Assembly: GCA_027475525.1 (NCBI GenBank)
Contig: JAMWFC010000067.1
Coordinates: 124,001 to 188,000 of the forward strand
Reading direction: 5' to 3'
From: Macrolepiota albuminosa
Lineage: Eukaryota > Basidiomycota > Agaricomycetes > Agaricales > Agaricaceae
Length of the DNA: 64,000 nt
This document shows positions 34,661-46,500 of this stretch, piece after piece. Under the pieces are notes generated by a model. It saw only the letters and a program-made list of their open reading frames with translations. It did not search any database and had not been told where the DNA came from. A program made the translations under genes and the position numbers. Position 1 is the stretch's first letter. Each line of letters begins with the position of its first letter.

Positions 34661-37515
34661 ATGTGTACCACAATCATTCTTGCCATTTTGGCGACAACAG
34701 CTCGTATGTCGCGTCATTTATCATCAATGTGCGCGCACTAACTCCTATCCAACTCGCAGTCGCTCAACAGTCTTCAACCGTTTTATGTGTTCCCGGGAAA
34801 TGTTTACAGGGTCACTCTAATACAACCAGTACGTGTTTTTGACCCTAATTGACGAGCACAACTGACACGCGGACGTCAGTTGGTGCTACAATATCGGTAC
34901 CTGGCATTCCCACCGACGTTCTCTTACTACCAGGCCAATATGCCTCAGATTCAAATCCACAACTCCTACACACTGTTTTAACGTCCACCTCTGCTTCATT
35001 TTCACCATCTCCTGGATTCAACGGTTCACTTAAATCTCTCCCTCTGACTCTTGCACTTGAGCCAGGACTTGCGATATTTTCCGACACGCTCTACTCGGGA
35101 CAGTCTGGATTCTCAGCCCTGCCCGCCAATGCCACTGTAAACTCGTCTACACCGCTAGCAGCCAAATCACTCAGCCTCTCAGCGAACATATGGATCACAG
35201 TAACGGATGGATCACCGAATGAGCGCCTCGTCCTATGGGATTCTATTCCCAATATCGACGAGCTACCAGTAGGTCGTCGTCCCACCTCACTGTCTCTCGT
35301 CGACATCCAATCAACAGCATGTTCCCCTCCGTGTGCTGCATCTGGTGTCTGCTCAGCGTCGGGTACATGCAAGTGCGCCCCTGGGTTTTCGGGTTCTTCT
35401 TGTGAGACGTGTACAACAGGTTTCTTTGGCCCCACGTGTCAGCCCTGCCCTGCTAATTGCACCGCATGCGATGATGGCATAACCGGAAGTGGACAATGTC
35501 TTCATCCCATCGTGGCAAATGCACCGTCAACGTGCAATTGCCTGAATGGTGTTTGTGACACCAATGGGTCGTGCAACTGCAATACTGGTTTCACCAAGGC
35601 TGATAACGGAACCGCGTGTGCAAAGTGCTCACCAGGATTCTTTCTCACCTCAACGGGTGATTGTAAAGGTATGGACGTTATTTGGTCGTCATGGGTGTAA
35701 AGATGCTAATATAAAGCAGCATGCCAGTTAGGATGTACCGCTTGTGAAGACGGAACAGGCGTCTGTACTACCTGCAAATCTGGATTTTCCCAAAATACAA
35801 GTGACCGCACGAAGTGTAATCCACCACAATCTGCTACCTCCAGTGGCACGGTCTGTCCCGATGGTAGCTTCAGCAATGGATCGACGTGCACACCGTGTGC
35901 TTCCTCCTGCGAAACATGTACTGCGGGAACCTCCAACGACTGTATCGTTTGCGCCTCTGGACTGTATAGTCTCAATGGGGCTTGTGTTAGTGCGGATTCC
36001 AACGGTATCTGCTCGGGCACCGACATGATTGCAGACAACATCAAAAAGGAATGTGATGGTGCGTCAGGCTACCACATTTTTCGGTCTGGCTTTCTCAAGT
36101 CATCGTTTGTATAGCCTGTGATGCCAAGTGCACCTCTTGTAAGATTCCCAACTTTAGTGCCGCTTCAACCGTGAACCTTGCGCAATGCACTGGATGCTTG
36201 CCCGGTTTTTTCTTATCTAAGGGAAGCTGTATTGAAATATGTCCATCTGGGACATTTGTGTCACCTCAAGATCATCTCACTTGCATTGGTATGTTATTTT
36301 TTTTCGATCATTCTCGTCATATAATTCATCTTCGGGACAGCCTGCGATTCTTCTTGCGGAACCTGCACTGGATCTGCGACATTTTGCCTTACCTGCGCCT
36401 CGAACCAATTGGCTTCTAGTGGAAAATGTGTATCAACTTGCCCCTCTGGCACCTTCTCCTCAACTCACTCTTGCTTGTCCTGTCACCCGGATTGTGCAAG
36501 CTGCTCTGGGGGCTCATTCAACCAATGCACGAGCTGTCACTCTGAGCGACCCGTCCTACTGAACGGACGTTGCCTTCCGACCTGTAGTAAATCACAATAC
36601 TTCGATACCCCTACCTCGTCTTGTCAAGCCTGTGATTCTAGCTGCTCCAGTTGTTCAGGTGCTGGGGCTAGCAACTGTTTGGCATGTTCAAGTCCTAATC
36701 AAGTCCTTCGCGGCGGAGCCTGCATAGCAGCTGATTGCCAACAAAATTCGACTGTCGTCACTGGTCTCGGAGTCTGCCTCTCTGAACTCGTCATCGTCCC
36801 ACAGCCCTCGGGGACGAGCACTGCTGCTCCCTTGCCCACAATCACGGGCATCAACATACCTACTCCCCCCGCGACAGAGAGATTCCTCGAGTGGTGGCAG
36901 ATTCTCCTAATGGCCCTTGGGTGCGCATTTATTCTCCTTGTGTTCATTTGGTGCTGCAGGCGTCGTACACGCAAACAGCGTGCCAAGAAAACGGCGATGT
37001 TCGCGAGCCAAACCGGATATGGGCGAATGGACAGGAGTGGGTGGCGTTGGCGGCTGATACGGTTTGGGGAGAAGCTTTTTGGGCACAGGCGGAGTAAGAA
37101 GGCAGATCTGATCATTCGTCATCATACTCCACAGGAGACTAACGCGGTAGAATTGAAGAAGACTCGTATGGCGGAAGAGGCGAGAATGGAGCCCGAGGAA
37201 GATATAGTTCAGCTCATTGGGGATTACAATTATCCGGACCCGAAGGAGTCGTCGCAGGGTCAGCAGCGCTATCGCCAGCGCCATATGTATGGTGACAACC
37301 TTTCACCAGGAGATAGGAGGTCAATTGGCCAAACTAGCCGGTTGTCTGCACCGTCTATCTATTCGCAGATGACTGGTGTGCCGAATCGGATACCGGAACC
37401 ACGACAACCATTGAGGAAGAAGGATATGACGTCGAGATTTTCAACAAGTACCTCGAGTCACTCGGACGAGGTGCACGCGAGGATGACTGGACCAAGAGAT
37501 GAGACTTGGTTTTAA
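34661..37515 (+). CDS. Cysteine-rich furin/EGF-like single-pass membrane protein (spliced)
   Basis: The ATG at 34661 opens a signal peptide (MCTTIILAILATTA, completed after an intron). The ectodomain has a ~170-residue N-terminal part (ISVPGIPTDVLLLPGQYASD ...), then an EGF-like unit (CAASGVCSASGTCKCAPGFS) and a long series of Cys-rich units such as CPANCTACDD, CASSCETCTAG, CDSSCGTCTG, CHPDCASCSGG and CDSSCSSCSGAG, each C-x2/3-C-x2-C followed by C-P-S-G-T-F. These are furin-like repeats. One membrane helix (WWQILLMALGCAFILLVFIW) and CCRRRTRKQRAKK follow, then a ~190-residue cytosolic tail ending DETWF. Short introns lie near 35670-35717, 36060-36115 and 36290-36340. Similar proteins in mushrooms are unstudied; a surface receptor or adhesin role is a guess. 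Confidence 0.82.
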
Positions 37516-38217
37516 GGAGTGTTGTACTTGATCTATTCCTGACTGATTATAGCATCTTTAGCATTTTGTGGATTTTATGGCCGTGGACTCAAGTAGGGAT
37601 CTTCATTAGCATTATTGTCATTACTCACATATAGCTTACATACTCTTTACTCTATACTGCATATATGAAGTTATAATACATGTATAGTTTCTAAGGTGAT
37701 CACTTAGAATGATGAGAATTTTGAGATATTGACCGACAGATCATCTCAGAATCGTTGGGCAGCAAGTATATCTTTACCACTCATTGAATTACATGTGTCG
37801 AGCTTTGTTAGATAATTAATGTAAAGAGAAGTAGAACTCCGAAGACAACATTCATCCAAAGTTTCTCGTCTGAAAGAGGTACCCAATTATGGTTAGAACT
37901 CAAAGACATACATACACACTTCAAAAGATGAGCAAAAGTCTCCAATTTCCGCAATCTCAAAAAGAGTGGGGAGTGTTAATGACGGGAGGTGGTTTACCTG
38001 ACCCGTCCAACAATGGGTGTCATATCATCTGTCGTGCACGTGATAGTGCTTTGGCGAGGGGAGCAGGACCTATGTAACTGCGTGTTAGGCAGACCTCGGT
38101 TAGAGGTAGCAACCCAGCGTGTTAGGCATGGGTGCGCGCATCCAGCGTTGGTGGATCGTCATATCATAGTAAATGGTCAAGGAGCTCCCCCAAATAAGGT
38201 AACCTGGTAAGGCTACC
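37516..38217. other. Gene-free region, left copy of a local duplication
   Basis: No gene was seen. 37715-37960 is a diverged copy of 47370-47405 plus 47754-47975. A short AT-rich segment at 37648-37700 (CTCTATACTG, ATATATG, TTATAATA) recurs at 38322-38362. Confidence 0.55.
37715..37960. repeat. Local duplication, left copy (without LTR)
   Basis: Contains GAGATATTGACCGACAGATC, AATGTAAAGAGAAGTAGAAC and AGCAAAAGTCTCCAATTTC in the same order as the right copy, which is split by a solo LTR. It shows approximately the pre-insertion state. Confidence 0.75.
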
Positions 38218-38307
38218 TGCCGGCAGTGAGATTTGAACTCACGCCCCGAAAGACAAGATTTTAGAGATCAATGATTCTAGAGCTTGAGACCGCTCAGCCA
38301 TATTCCT
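38218..38307 (-). pseudogene. tRNA-Leu-like pseudogene
   Basis: The reverse strand has the long-variable-arm tRNA layout: TGGCTGAGCGGTC (D arm), an anticodon-stem region CTAGA...TCTTG with one mismatch and an intron-like loop of 17 nt, a variable arm GTCTTTCGGGGC, a perfect T arm (GTGAG TTCAAAT CTCAC) and a 3' end TGCCGGCA. The expected 5' acceptor GCCGGCA is replaced by an AT-rich AGGAATA that cannot pair, and the anticodon loop is not a clean leucine anticodon. It is therefore judged dead. tRNA-Ser is the alternative. Confidence 0.6.
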
Positions 38308-38790
38308 CCCCATAATGTTTACTCTATATACTGTATATATGCAATTATAATATATCCATAGTAAGATGATTATTTCAGGATCCGGGGACATTGTAACCTT
38401 GCGCATGATATTGTCTTTATAGTCAATTAGCCATCAGAGTAGGCTAAGGCTGTAATATGTGAGTGCTCTGAGCGTCGCAAACCTCGTCGGTTGCATATTC
38501 AACGTTGAAGTTTTTGTCGTAGCATTATAGCGCAACGGTAATGTATTCGTATACAGTAGACAATATAATTAACTGAAGTCAAGTATCGAGAGATAACTTG
38601 ACTCCAGGGCAAGACAATGTATTTATAGTAACGTGTATGTATAGTGAAGTCATACGTGAATTATAAAAGAATAATATATGAAATAATGGAAAAACATACG
38701 TGTATGAAATCATAGAATGACATCATGAAAGAAAGCCGAAGTTACACGTCATTTCCGTCGACAGTTTTCAATCGGTTGGCAAGTGATAAC

Positions 38791-39084
38791 TGTTGGACGT
38801 ATCTGACAGCCTGGGACTAAGGACAGCGTAAAGTAAAGCCTCAGAGCCTGTCTATGATGAGAGAGAGCAACTAAATTCATACCTAAGGACAGCGTAAAGT
38901 AACTAAGTCACAAGCTATCAGATATGTACTAATTCATGAATGGAAAAACGTGTACTTACAGCCTCAGAGCCTGTCTATGATGAGAGAGAGCAACTGAGGC
39001 TATAATACACGTCAAATCAAAGTTAATGCTGAGATCATGTGATCACGTCCAAGCTGACCCTAATAGACTTTATCTCGGTCAACA
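38791..39084. mobile_element. Solo LTR, 294 bp, TSD ATAAC
   Basis: Starts TGTTGGACG and ends GGTCAACA (TG..CA ends), flanked by exact 5-bp repeats ATAAC at 38786-38790 and 39085-39089. Internally it has the same A-B-A-B block order as the copia LTRs: A at 38817 and 38883, B at 38837 and 38960. The second B is closed by a perfect 8-bp inverted repeat AGCCTCAG/CTGAGGCT. No internal retrotransposon region is attached. Confidence 0.85.
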
Positions 39085-39873
39085 ATAACGAAATCCTTGG
39101 AAGCCTGAACCAATGGAAAAGAAGAATATATCATGAGATGGAAGAGCAGGATCATGCAGGGATAAAGTGAAAACTAAACAAAAACCAACCTCGAGCCTCA
39201 GTAGGTATTGTCAACGTTGGGACAGTCTCATAACCCGCTTGTGAATTTTGTGGTACAAAGAGCTTGGCACGACTTTACCTTAACAACAATTGAGGTTCAC
39301 GGCCAGCAGAATCCTTTCGTGAGAAGTAACCGCTTTTTCACATTTGTTTATGGATTGAGTCCAAGTCACAACATGTACTATATTAATCACTTAGAACCAC
39401 CGAGGATGTATCAGCATTGGTATAAGAGGATTCATGCGAAGGAGCCTAGCGCGAGCGTTTTGATTTGAAAGAAATATCATGATTATTTCGCGCGAGAGCT
39501 AAGGTGGATAACTAACGGCTTGAGGACATGTCTTAAGACTGAGTGGTATCTTACTTGGAAAGTACGTGTTGCGGCGTGAGTTGTGGTATATACTTACCTA
39601 TCAAGCGCTTCACGAGAGGAGGACATCTCATGGTTATGCATTGGTCGATCTCTTATATAGCCATTATTTCCATTATCTGCTTTGCGTAGCACAAATTTTG
39701 GTTTTTGGTATATTCAATGTTAATTAAGTGATGGCACTGCAGATTCAGTTGCGAACTTGAGAACTCAAGCATCCGTTACTATGAAATTTTGGGCCCGGAC
39801 TTCCATGTTTGTCGTTTTCCAATCTGGTATCAGGATATACAGATCATGTGGCTTGGAACGCAGTGAAATATTT

Positions 39874-40207
39874 TGTTAGAAGTCAAAGACCTAGAGCACA
39901 CAAGTAAGTAATGGGACCTCAGTCTCGTATACTTGACTGCGTTAAGCCTACCTAGAGCACACGAGTAAGTAATGGGACTAGGTAAGCTATTAGTGTTGTG
40001 TCCGTTATTTTAAGTATGTAGTTGCTTACCCTCAGTCTCGTATACTTGACTGAGGGTATGTACGACGTCCAACAGTTCATATATATCTGTAAATATGGTG
40101 TATCAGGGTAGTGAATTAATATCGAGAGAAAGGTATAATGAATCATATTGAAACTAAGTTGTCCCTTGCCGGGCATCAACGCTTACGGTGTTCAGCAGCA
40201 CTTAACA
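39874..40207 (-). repeat. 3' LTR of the copia element
   Basis: 334 bp, 98.8% identical to the other LTR. The four differences are all transitions, three of them at CpG sites. Confidence 0.95.
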
Positions 40208-42036
40208 CTCCTCCTCACCGTAAGTGGTGCACTCCTCCTCACGTGGAATTGTGGTTAAGCCATGCCAAGTATTCAGCGGAGTCTGGAGAATCAAGGCAAG
40301 GGGAGGGGTTTTGTAAAGAGGTTGGCAACGTTGTCCTTCATATTGATGTATCATACTGTGAGTTCCTTTGACGCCACGCGTTCACGAAGGAAGTGGTATT
40401 TAATGTCGACATGTTTCACACACGAGTGTAGTAACGGGTCTTCTGACAAATTTACTGCAGCGTTATTATCACACATGATCGTTGTTGTGTCCTGTGGGCC
40501 ATAGCCAATCGCCTGAAGGAGGGTTTGTAACCATACACATTTCTGTGCAGCCTCAAATGCTGCCATATATTCGGCCTCACAAGAGGAGGCTGCCACAGTC
40601 TTTTGTTTTTGCGATGCCCAGGAGATAATTCCAGAACCCAATGACCATGCATAGCCCCCTACACTCCACCTGGTATCCAGGCAGTTCGCCCAGTCGGAGT
40701 CAGTGAATCTGGCTAGAGTGATGGGGGATGTACTTCCCAGGCGCAATCGAAGGTCTTTTGTCCCCTTCAAGTAACGGACCACACGAATTGCCGCATTCCA
40801 GTGAGTCAGTGAGTATGAGTCAAAGTATTGGCTCAGCTGTTGAACTGCGTACTGAATATCAGGTCTTGAAGATATTGCGAGCCATATTAGACCCTCTACG
40901 AGTCTCCAATATGGTATCTTTGCTATATCCTCACGTTCCTTCTGCGTCATCTTTGTGTAATCTGCACGACACAACTTGAGCCCAGGTTCCATCGGTAATG
41001 ACAAGGAGTTAGCATCACGCTGACCAAACTGTGTGATTAGTCTGTCAATGACTGGCATTTGTGAGAGGTATACTGCTTGATTTGGTCTATCCCAGTTGAT
41101 AGCTATCCCAACAATTTGTCGTGGAGTCCCCAAGTCTGTAATTGACCAGGCATCTTGCAGCTGGGACTTGAAATGCTTGTTCGCCTGTCTTGAGCTTGCA
41201 ATTGCTAGGAAATCGTCTACATGTACTGCCGCCACAACTGTCCTGTGACTCGATTTCCTGTAATATACGCACGACTCACATGCCAGACGTGTAAACCCCC
41301 ACTTCCCAACCATGTTGTCATTCAAGGTGCGATTCCATATTCTGCCCGCCTGTTTCATCCCATAAAGTCCCCTTTCCAGTTTGCATACATAGTTTTCCTT
41401 GCCCGGTTCTTCAAAGTCCCTCGGTTGCTCCATGTAAGTCGTCTCCTCAGGCAATATGCCATACAGAAAAGCTGTTTTAATGTTGACTTGCATAGTGTCC
41501 CAGCCCTGCGCTGCAGCAAGGTGGAGTAGGATGCGCCAGGATTCCACGTGAGCTGTCGGTGAGGTAGTCTTTGTATATTCTTTTCCGTAGACTTGGTTGA
41601 AGCCCTGCAGAACATGTCTTACTTTGAACCGCACAATGTTACCCTTTTCATCTCATTTGAGTGCAAATACCGGACGGCCACGGTGTACTTTGTGTCCCAC
41701 AGGTATCTCTTCTTGTGGTATCAGTCTGTATACACCCATTTCTCTCAACGATTTTAGTTCATCTTCATAGGCTGCCTTCCATTTTTCAGCATTGGGAGAT
41801 TTTTGAGCTTGATTCCACGTTTTTGGTACTTCGGGATCAACATCAGCAGCATCTATCCCTAATTCATTGTTGATTTCATTTAACGCTGCTAGGGCTCGAT
41901 TGAGATCAAGGTCTTCATTTATTGCGGCAGGTACATCAACATTGTTTTCACAATGAAGTTCCTGAATTAAACGTTGGTGCTCTGATCTTGCCTCACGTAT
42001 CCGCTGATAGGCTTCTACTTGGACTGAGCGCATCAA

Positions 42037-43802
42037 GGGACATTATAGGCCGACCAACACTTGACACACTAAAGGCTCTAGCGACCAGCCTTGGGTACAG
42101 AGCAGCCCTAGCGCGGGCGCTCTATGGCAAGACTTATCCATTCATCTCAATCACCAGTATCAGCCCCTCAGCGCACTCCACTCAGTTACTTTGAAGACCA
42201 AGAAGACTCAGGACTCATAGCGCTAGCATAACGGCGGGAGGTGACTCTGACCAAACCCTGATCAGTACTGGAAGGAGTTAGCAATTGGCGCTGTCAATCA
42301 CCGAGGCACCTCAATCAGAAGTCTAAAAGAATCAATGACAACGAGACAGGATACATGCAGACCTGACATTTAAATCTATCAAAAGATGGTACAATGTTTA
42401 GCGCCGGAATTAGCGCTCACGGCGTCTGTCGAGGATTCCCCGACCATACCCCGGGATGGCATGGCCAATTAAATTACATCAAAAAGTGAGCAAACTCGTA
42501 CCACTTCTAAGTAGTTTTAGAGTCGCCGTTGGTCGCCGTCACCCATGTGCTGCAGGTCGCCGTTGACAGGTGGCCGTTAGCTACAGTCATGAAGAGAGGC
42601 GCTAATTGGTAGCGCCGTCAATGGACTTATTTTGGAAATAATGTAGCGCATAGTATAAAAACTAGCTACTTGCCATGTATATAACAACGAATCGTAACCT
42701 CTTGAACACCCAGTTACACTTAGCATTCAAATCGCGCTAGCATTGCCTGACTTTGTCACCAAGTTCGGCGCTAGCTTCGTTTATCTCGTCTTTGTCGTTT
42801 ACGGTGCCACCTACGGGCACGCTACGCTGCGCTATTCATTTATTTCTCTATAACTTCTCCTAAACTACGATGCTTACCACCTGCTAGGTAGCACCCGAGG
42901 CGCTATCGTCTAGCGTTTATTTCTCTATAACTTCTCCTAAACTACGATGCTTACCACCTGCTAGGTAGCACCCGAGGCGCTATCGTCTAGCGCATCACCC
43001 TATCACCTCTGCTTGAGCACACCGGGACCCTGCCAGGACTCCTCACAAACCCGTATGCCAGGCGCTGGAGACGGTGTTGTACTGCGTATACGTCCAGCGC
43101 ACCCAACCACAGTTGGCGTCATCACTGGTGAAGTTAAGATTAAGTCGGCAAAGAGGTCGGCAAGTGTCAAGCGCTAATGTAAAGCGCCTATGAAAGAAGT
43201 GGTAAGTGAACATGGCAATGTGAGCGGCAAGAACATGGTAAGCTTAGCGAGGTCTAAGCGTTGTTAATGCCTGCCATAGCTGCAAGGCGCGAGTGTGTCG
43301 AGTGTTAGCGAGAGTCTGCAACTGTCGATAACTTCGATGTTGCCGACCGTAAGGGAGACTGGAGTAAGGGGAGCAGGAAACTCTGTTCTTAGTTTCCGTA
43401 TGTACAAGTTGGTAAGTACTTTTTATACTACAAGAAGTTCACCGTCGCCAGTGACTAACCATTGCCAAAGTGCAGTAAACTAGAAAATTTTATAGGGGTA
43501 GCTCCAATGGTTTCAGATCACTACCATCCATTCAAGATCCTTAGTGATGCCAGGTGGCAGATTGCGATGCTAAACCATCAATCCATTACCCTTCTGTCTG
43601 TCCAAAATGCTTAGCAATGTCAGACGCCAAGGTCAAATGCCAAGCTGTCCGTCAGTTTTTGATAGATCGTCAGTCTTCTTTCCCAAGCGCTGTCATCAGT
43701 GACTGATGCCATCTGTCAATTGTCATTCTGTCTGCCATCGGCACTATCATTGATCGGATCTGCTTCTTGCCATGCACAGCCGTCAAATATTGCCAAAATT
43801 GG
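42037..43802. other. Unassigned insertion within copia pol
   Basis: About 1.77 kb between the integrase and RT parts with no copia coding match. It is rich in AGCGCTA/TAGCGC words (near 42215, 42400, 42596, 42770, 42900) and has TATAAAA at 42653-42659 followed by a leader-like stretch, as in an LTR or other promoter-bearing element. No clean termini or target duplication were found. A perfect 77-bp tandem duplication at 42839-42992 marks a probable contig join, so the content may not be contiguous in the genome. Confidence 0.5.
42839..42992. repeat. Perfect tandem duplication, period 77 bp
   Basis: 42839-42915 equals 42916-42992 exactly, with mismatches directly outside. Confidence 0.97.
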
Positions 43803-44852
43803 TTAATTAGCATACGCTAAGGTATCCTGAGCCTGTGCCATGTTGCCGTAGCTTGCCATTGATGCGCTGATCCTGTATGGGGTCCTATCAACACATTCTA
43901 TTGATCTTTCATAGATCTTGGGGTTGTGCTTGCCTAAAATAAGGACAAAGACTCGGCATCCAATTTCACGAATGTAAGAGTAATTTGGTTTTCTGCCATA
44001 CCATAACTCATCAGGTGTGACGTTGTTCACTGCTGAGGTCTTTGTTTTACTGTGTAGGTGAGCTGCCGTCATATAAAACTCATCTCAGAGGAATGTTGGA
44101 CATTTTGCGTATAGTCTCATTGCAATACTCTTTCCCATAAGAGTCCTGTGCATTCTTTTGACACGCCCAAGGTGAGCTGAAGTGTATACCGTGCCATGCT
44201 GTGTTGTGATTCCTTGAGAACGATACCACAGTTCATTCTCTCTCGCTATAATTTCGGAGTCGTTTCCCGAACAAAGTATTCCAAGCTTTAGTCTGGTTTC
44301 TACTTGTCGTGCTAATATCCATGCTTTCAGCTCACTGAATGCATCACTTTTCAGTTTTAATGGAATAGACCAGGGTTTATTTATATAGTCATCCACTATG
44401 TTCATGATATAGTTATTCCCGGTCCGTGATGTAACGTCCTGCTTCCCTGTCAAATCGACCCAAACAATTCCCAGTTTTTGTGTAGCCCTATGCCCAACTC
44501 CTTCCTCCCTGATCTTTGGGACAGGTGTCCTTGCCTGTTTGCCATGAATGCATTTGTCACATTTTGGTGGCTTGGAAGGGAAACTGGATGGCATACCTTC
44601 AATCATGCCTGATTTTGCCATGTCCAAGATCGTCTGGTAGTTGGCATGACCCAGTCGGCAGTGCCACGTAACAGCATTGGGTGATGAATGGACAGCGAGA
44701 GCAAATTTGTTATGAAGATTCAATGCATACAAATTCTTCATGGGTAAAAGAACTCCGTTTGCAACTAATTCATTCGTAGTTTTTCTGAATAATGTGGCCT
44801 CCCTGTCGCCAAACATTGTGAAAATGCCAACGTTCTTCGCAAGCAGGCTGAT

Positions 44853-46322
44853 TTAGAGCAGTCGTACAGTAGCTTTTGGGACATATAGTGCATCATTAAG
44901 TGTCAAGTATGAGCCGTTTTCTACATGTAAGCGCATCTGACCAGTTGCTGTTGCCGCTATTGCTGATCCACCCACTCCTCGGATGGGCTTATGGGTAATA
45001 GGTTTTAACGAGATGAAATCGTGGGGGTTTGGAGAGATATGAACGGTGGCGCCTGAGTCTAAGTAGAATGGGCATACATCGACTATAGTGGTCATGCTGG
45101 AAAGTGTGGTTTCAGTGGTTGTGTACTCCTTCCAGTCAACGCCAGCCTTTGGCTCCTCCTCCAGTGTAATCCACGCATCAACCTCAAGGCTCTCTGCATC
45201 TGCAAGGGTTCCTGGGACCTCATCGGATGCCAGGCCTGCAAACTCAGCCTTTGTAGGTGCCCCCACAGCCTTTCCAGCCTGGCTAGTAACATAGGCTGCC
45301 AAAGCATCAGAATCACCTTCGATCGTGAAGGCTAAGCCTCCAACGGGTGTTATCGTGAACTTTGATACATTCCTCTTCTTATCACGGTTATCTTTTTGTG
45401 TCTTGTAGTGGGCCAACCTTGCTGCTCTAGCTTCATCAAGTGTCTTCCCGGCCATCCCCCCACCCTCCAAGATACACCACGGTTTGGTGTGGCCGGTGTA
45501 CGTTGGGCACCCATGTGATTTGCAGCTGTCACAGATCAAGTCATCATGTTGGCTCGATGTGCGCGCTGCTAGGGCAGTAGGCTGCATATTGGACACCCCC
45601 TTATCTGCTGCATACAGCGTCTGTTCATTCTCAAGGAATCGATGAATATCATCAGGCCCATATGGCACCGCTGCCGTCGCCGCTGCAAGGTCTCTCGAGA
45701 TGATGGAGCGTGCATTCGCATACAGGGGATTGTCAGATAAGGATGATAGTGCCGCAATTGACTGTAGGAGCTCCTTTGTTATGTCTCCAACATCGAATGC
45801 ACAATTAATCTTTTCGAATATCCTATCAATCGTCTTTGTGATAGGCTCCGCAGGAGAGCACTTCGTAGTTAATGCCTCCTGTAGCAGCCGGACTTGCTGG
45901 ACGGGTCCAGCTCCACCATGCCATGCCTGTAAGTAGTCCCATAAGGACCTGGCATCTATCAAGTCGTCGGCCAGGTTACGCTCTGACTCCGAGAGGCCTA
46001 GTAATAAGAAGGAACTCGCAAGGCAATTGTTCAACTGCCAATTATGGTAGGCTCGTGGTTCATGCAATTTATATGGTATGTCAGGAGGATCGAAGACATA
46101 CTCATACAAGCCACTCATGGTAAGCTCAAGTTTCATATATTTTGACCACGGTGTCCACTTCCCGTCATCTTTCACGAGCAGTTCACCAGTATACCTGAGT
46201 GAGACCTTAATTTGCGAGATCACAGGTGCCAAACCGTCGATCCGGCGCATCTCTGCAGCTGCGGCATCGGTAACCGTCGGAGGGGATGGATTAGTATCAG
46301 TGGGGGTCTGGGTTGGAGCCAT
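44853..46322 (-). CDS. copia gag-like protein with protease motif
   Basis: From the ATG at 46322 (MAPTQTPTDTNPSPPTVTD) the frame is open for about 490 codons. The N-terminal ~300 residues have the copia gag layout (W-x-x-Y-M-K-L-E-L, NNCLASSFLLLGLSESE, LWDYLQAWHGGAGPVQQVRL, FEKINCAFDVG). A Cys/His segment (CDSCKSHGCPTYTGHTKPWC) stands where the zinc knuckle is expected. The aspartic protease signature is FYLDSGATVHIS near 45050. A TAA at 44850-44852 separates it from pol in the same frame; since copia usually makes one gag-pol protein, this stop is likely a mutation. Confidence 0.85.
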   Translation of the reverse strand: MAPTQTPTDTNPSPPTVTDAAAAEMRRIDGLAPVISQIKVSLRYTGELLVKDDGKWTPWSKYMKLELTMSGLYEYVFDPPDIPYKLHEPRAYHNWQLNNCLASSFLLLGLSESERNLADDLIDARSLWDYLQAWHGGAGPVQQVRLLQEALTTKCSPAEPITKTIDRIFEKINCAFDVGDITKELLQSIAALSSLSDNPLYANARSIISRDLAAATAAVPYGPDDIHRFLENEQTLYAADKGVSNMQPTALAARTSSQHDDLICDSCKSHGCPTYTGHTKPWCILEGGGMAGKTLDEARAARLAHYKTQKDNRDKKRNVSKFTITPVGGLAFTIEGDSDALAAYVTSQAGKAVGAPTKAEFAGLASDEVPGTLADAESLEVDAWITLEEEPKAGVDWKEYTTTETTLSSMTTIVDVCPFYLDSGATVHISPNPHDFISLKPITHKPIRGVGGSAIAATATGQMRLHVENGSYLTLNDALYVPKATVRLL

Positions 46323-46500
46323 AGTCAGATCAAACAGTGAGGGCAGCTCGTGCCCGTCAAGCAAATAGCACGTGTTGTTGCACGGTAATCAAACGAGATA
46401 ATATCAGGCAACAGCCAGTCAGGGTCGGACGTAATGAGGTCCACACACACAAAAAAATGGTCGTTAACTTCAATATGTGAAGCAGCACACTCCCATAACC

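Larger units (their letters stand above)
40255..44850 (-). pseudogene. copia pol: integrase, reverse transcriptase, RNase H (degenerate)
   Basis: 44816-44085 carries the H-C finger (HCRLGHANYQTILDMAKSG ... CDKCIHGKQ) and integrase core. The catalytic Asp of the usual S-D-N-G-G-E is Gly (CSGNDSE) and the Glu of V-E-R-M-H-R-T is Lys (GRVKRMHRT). A TGA near 44082 sits where L-W-D-E is expected. 44072-43803 is the integrase C-terminal part. 42036-41653 and 41634-40351 are the RT/RNase H, split by a TGA. The first RT catalytic Asp is Asn (QVNIKTAFLYG), while the V-D-D box is kept (VHVDDFLA). The RNase H keeps FTDSDWA and CEAEYMA. The frame continues past the TGA at 40351 as YINMKDNVANLFTKPL with two more TGA codons, ending ILGMA at the TAA of 40255-40257. 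Confidence 0.85.
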
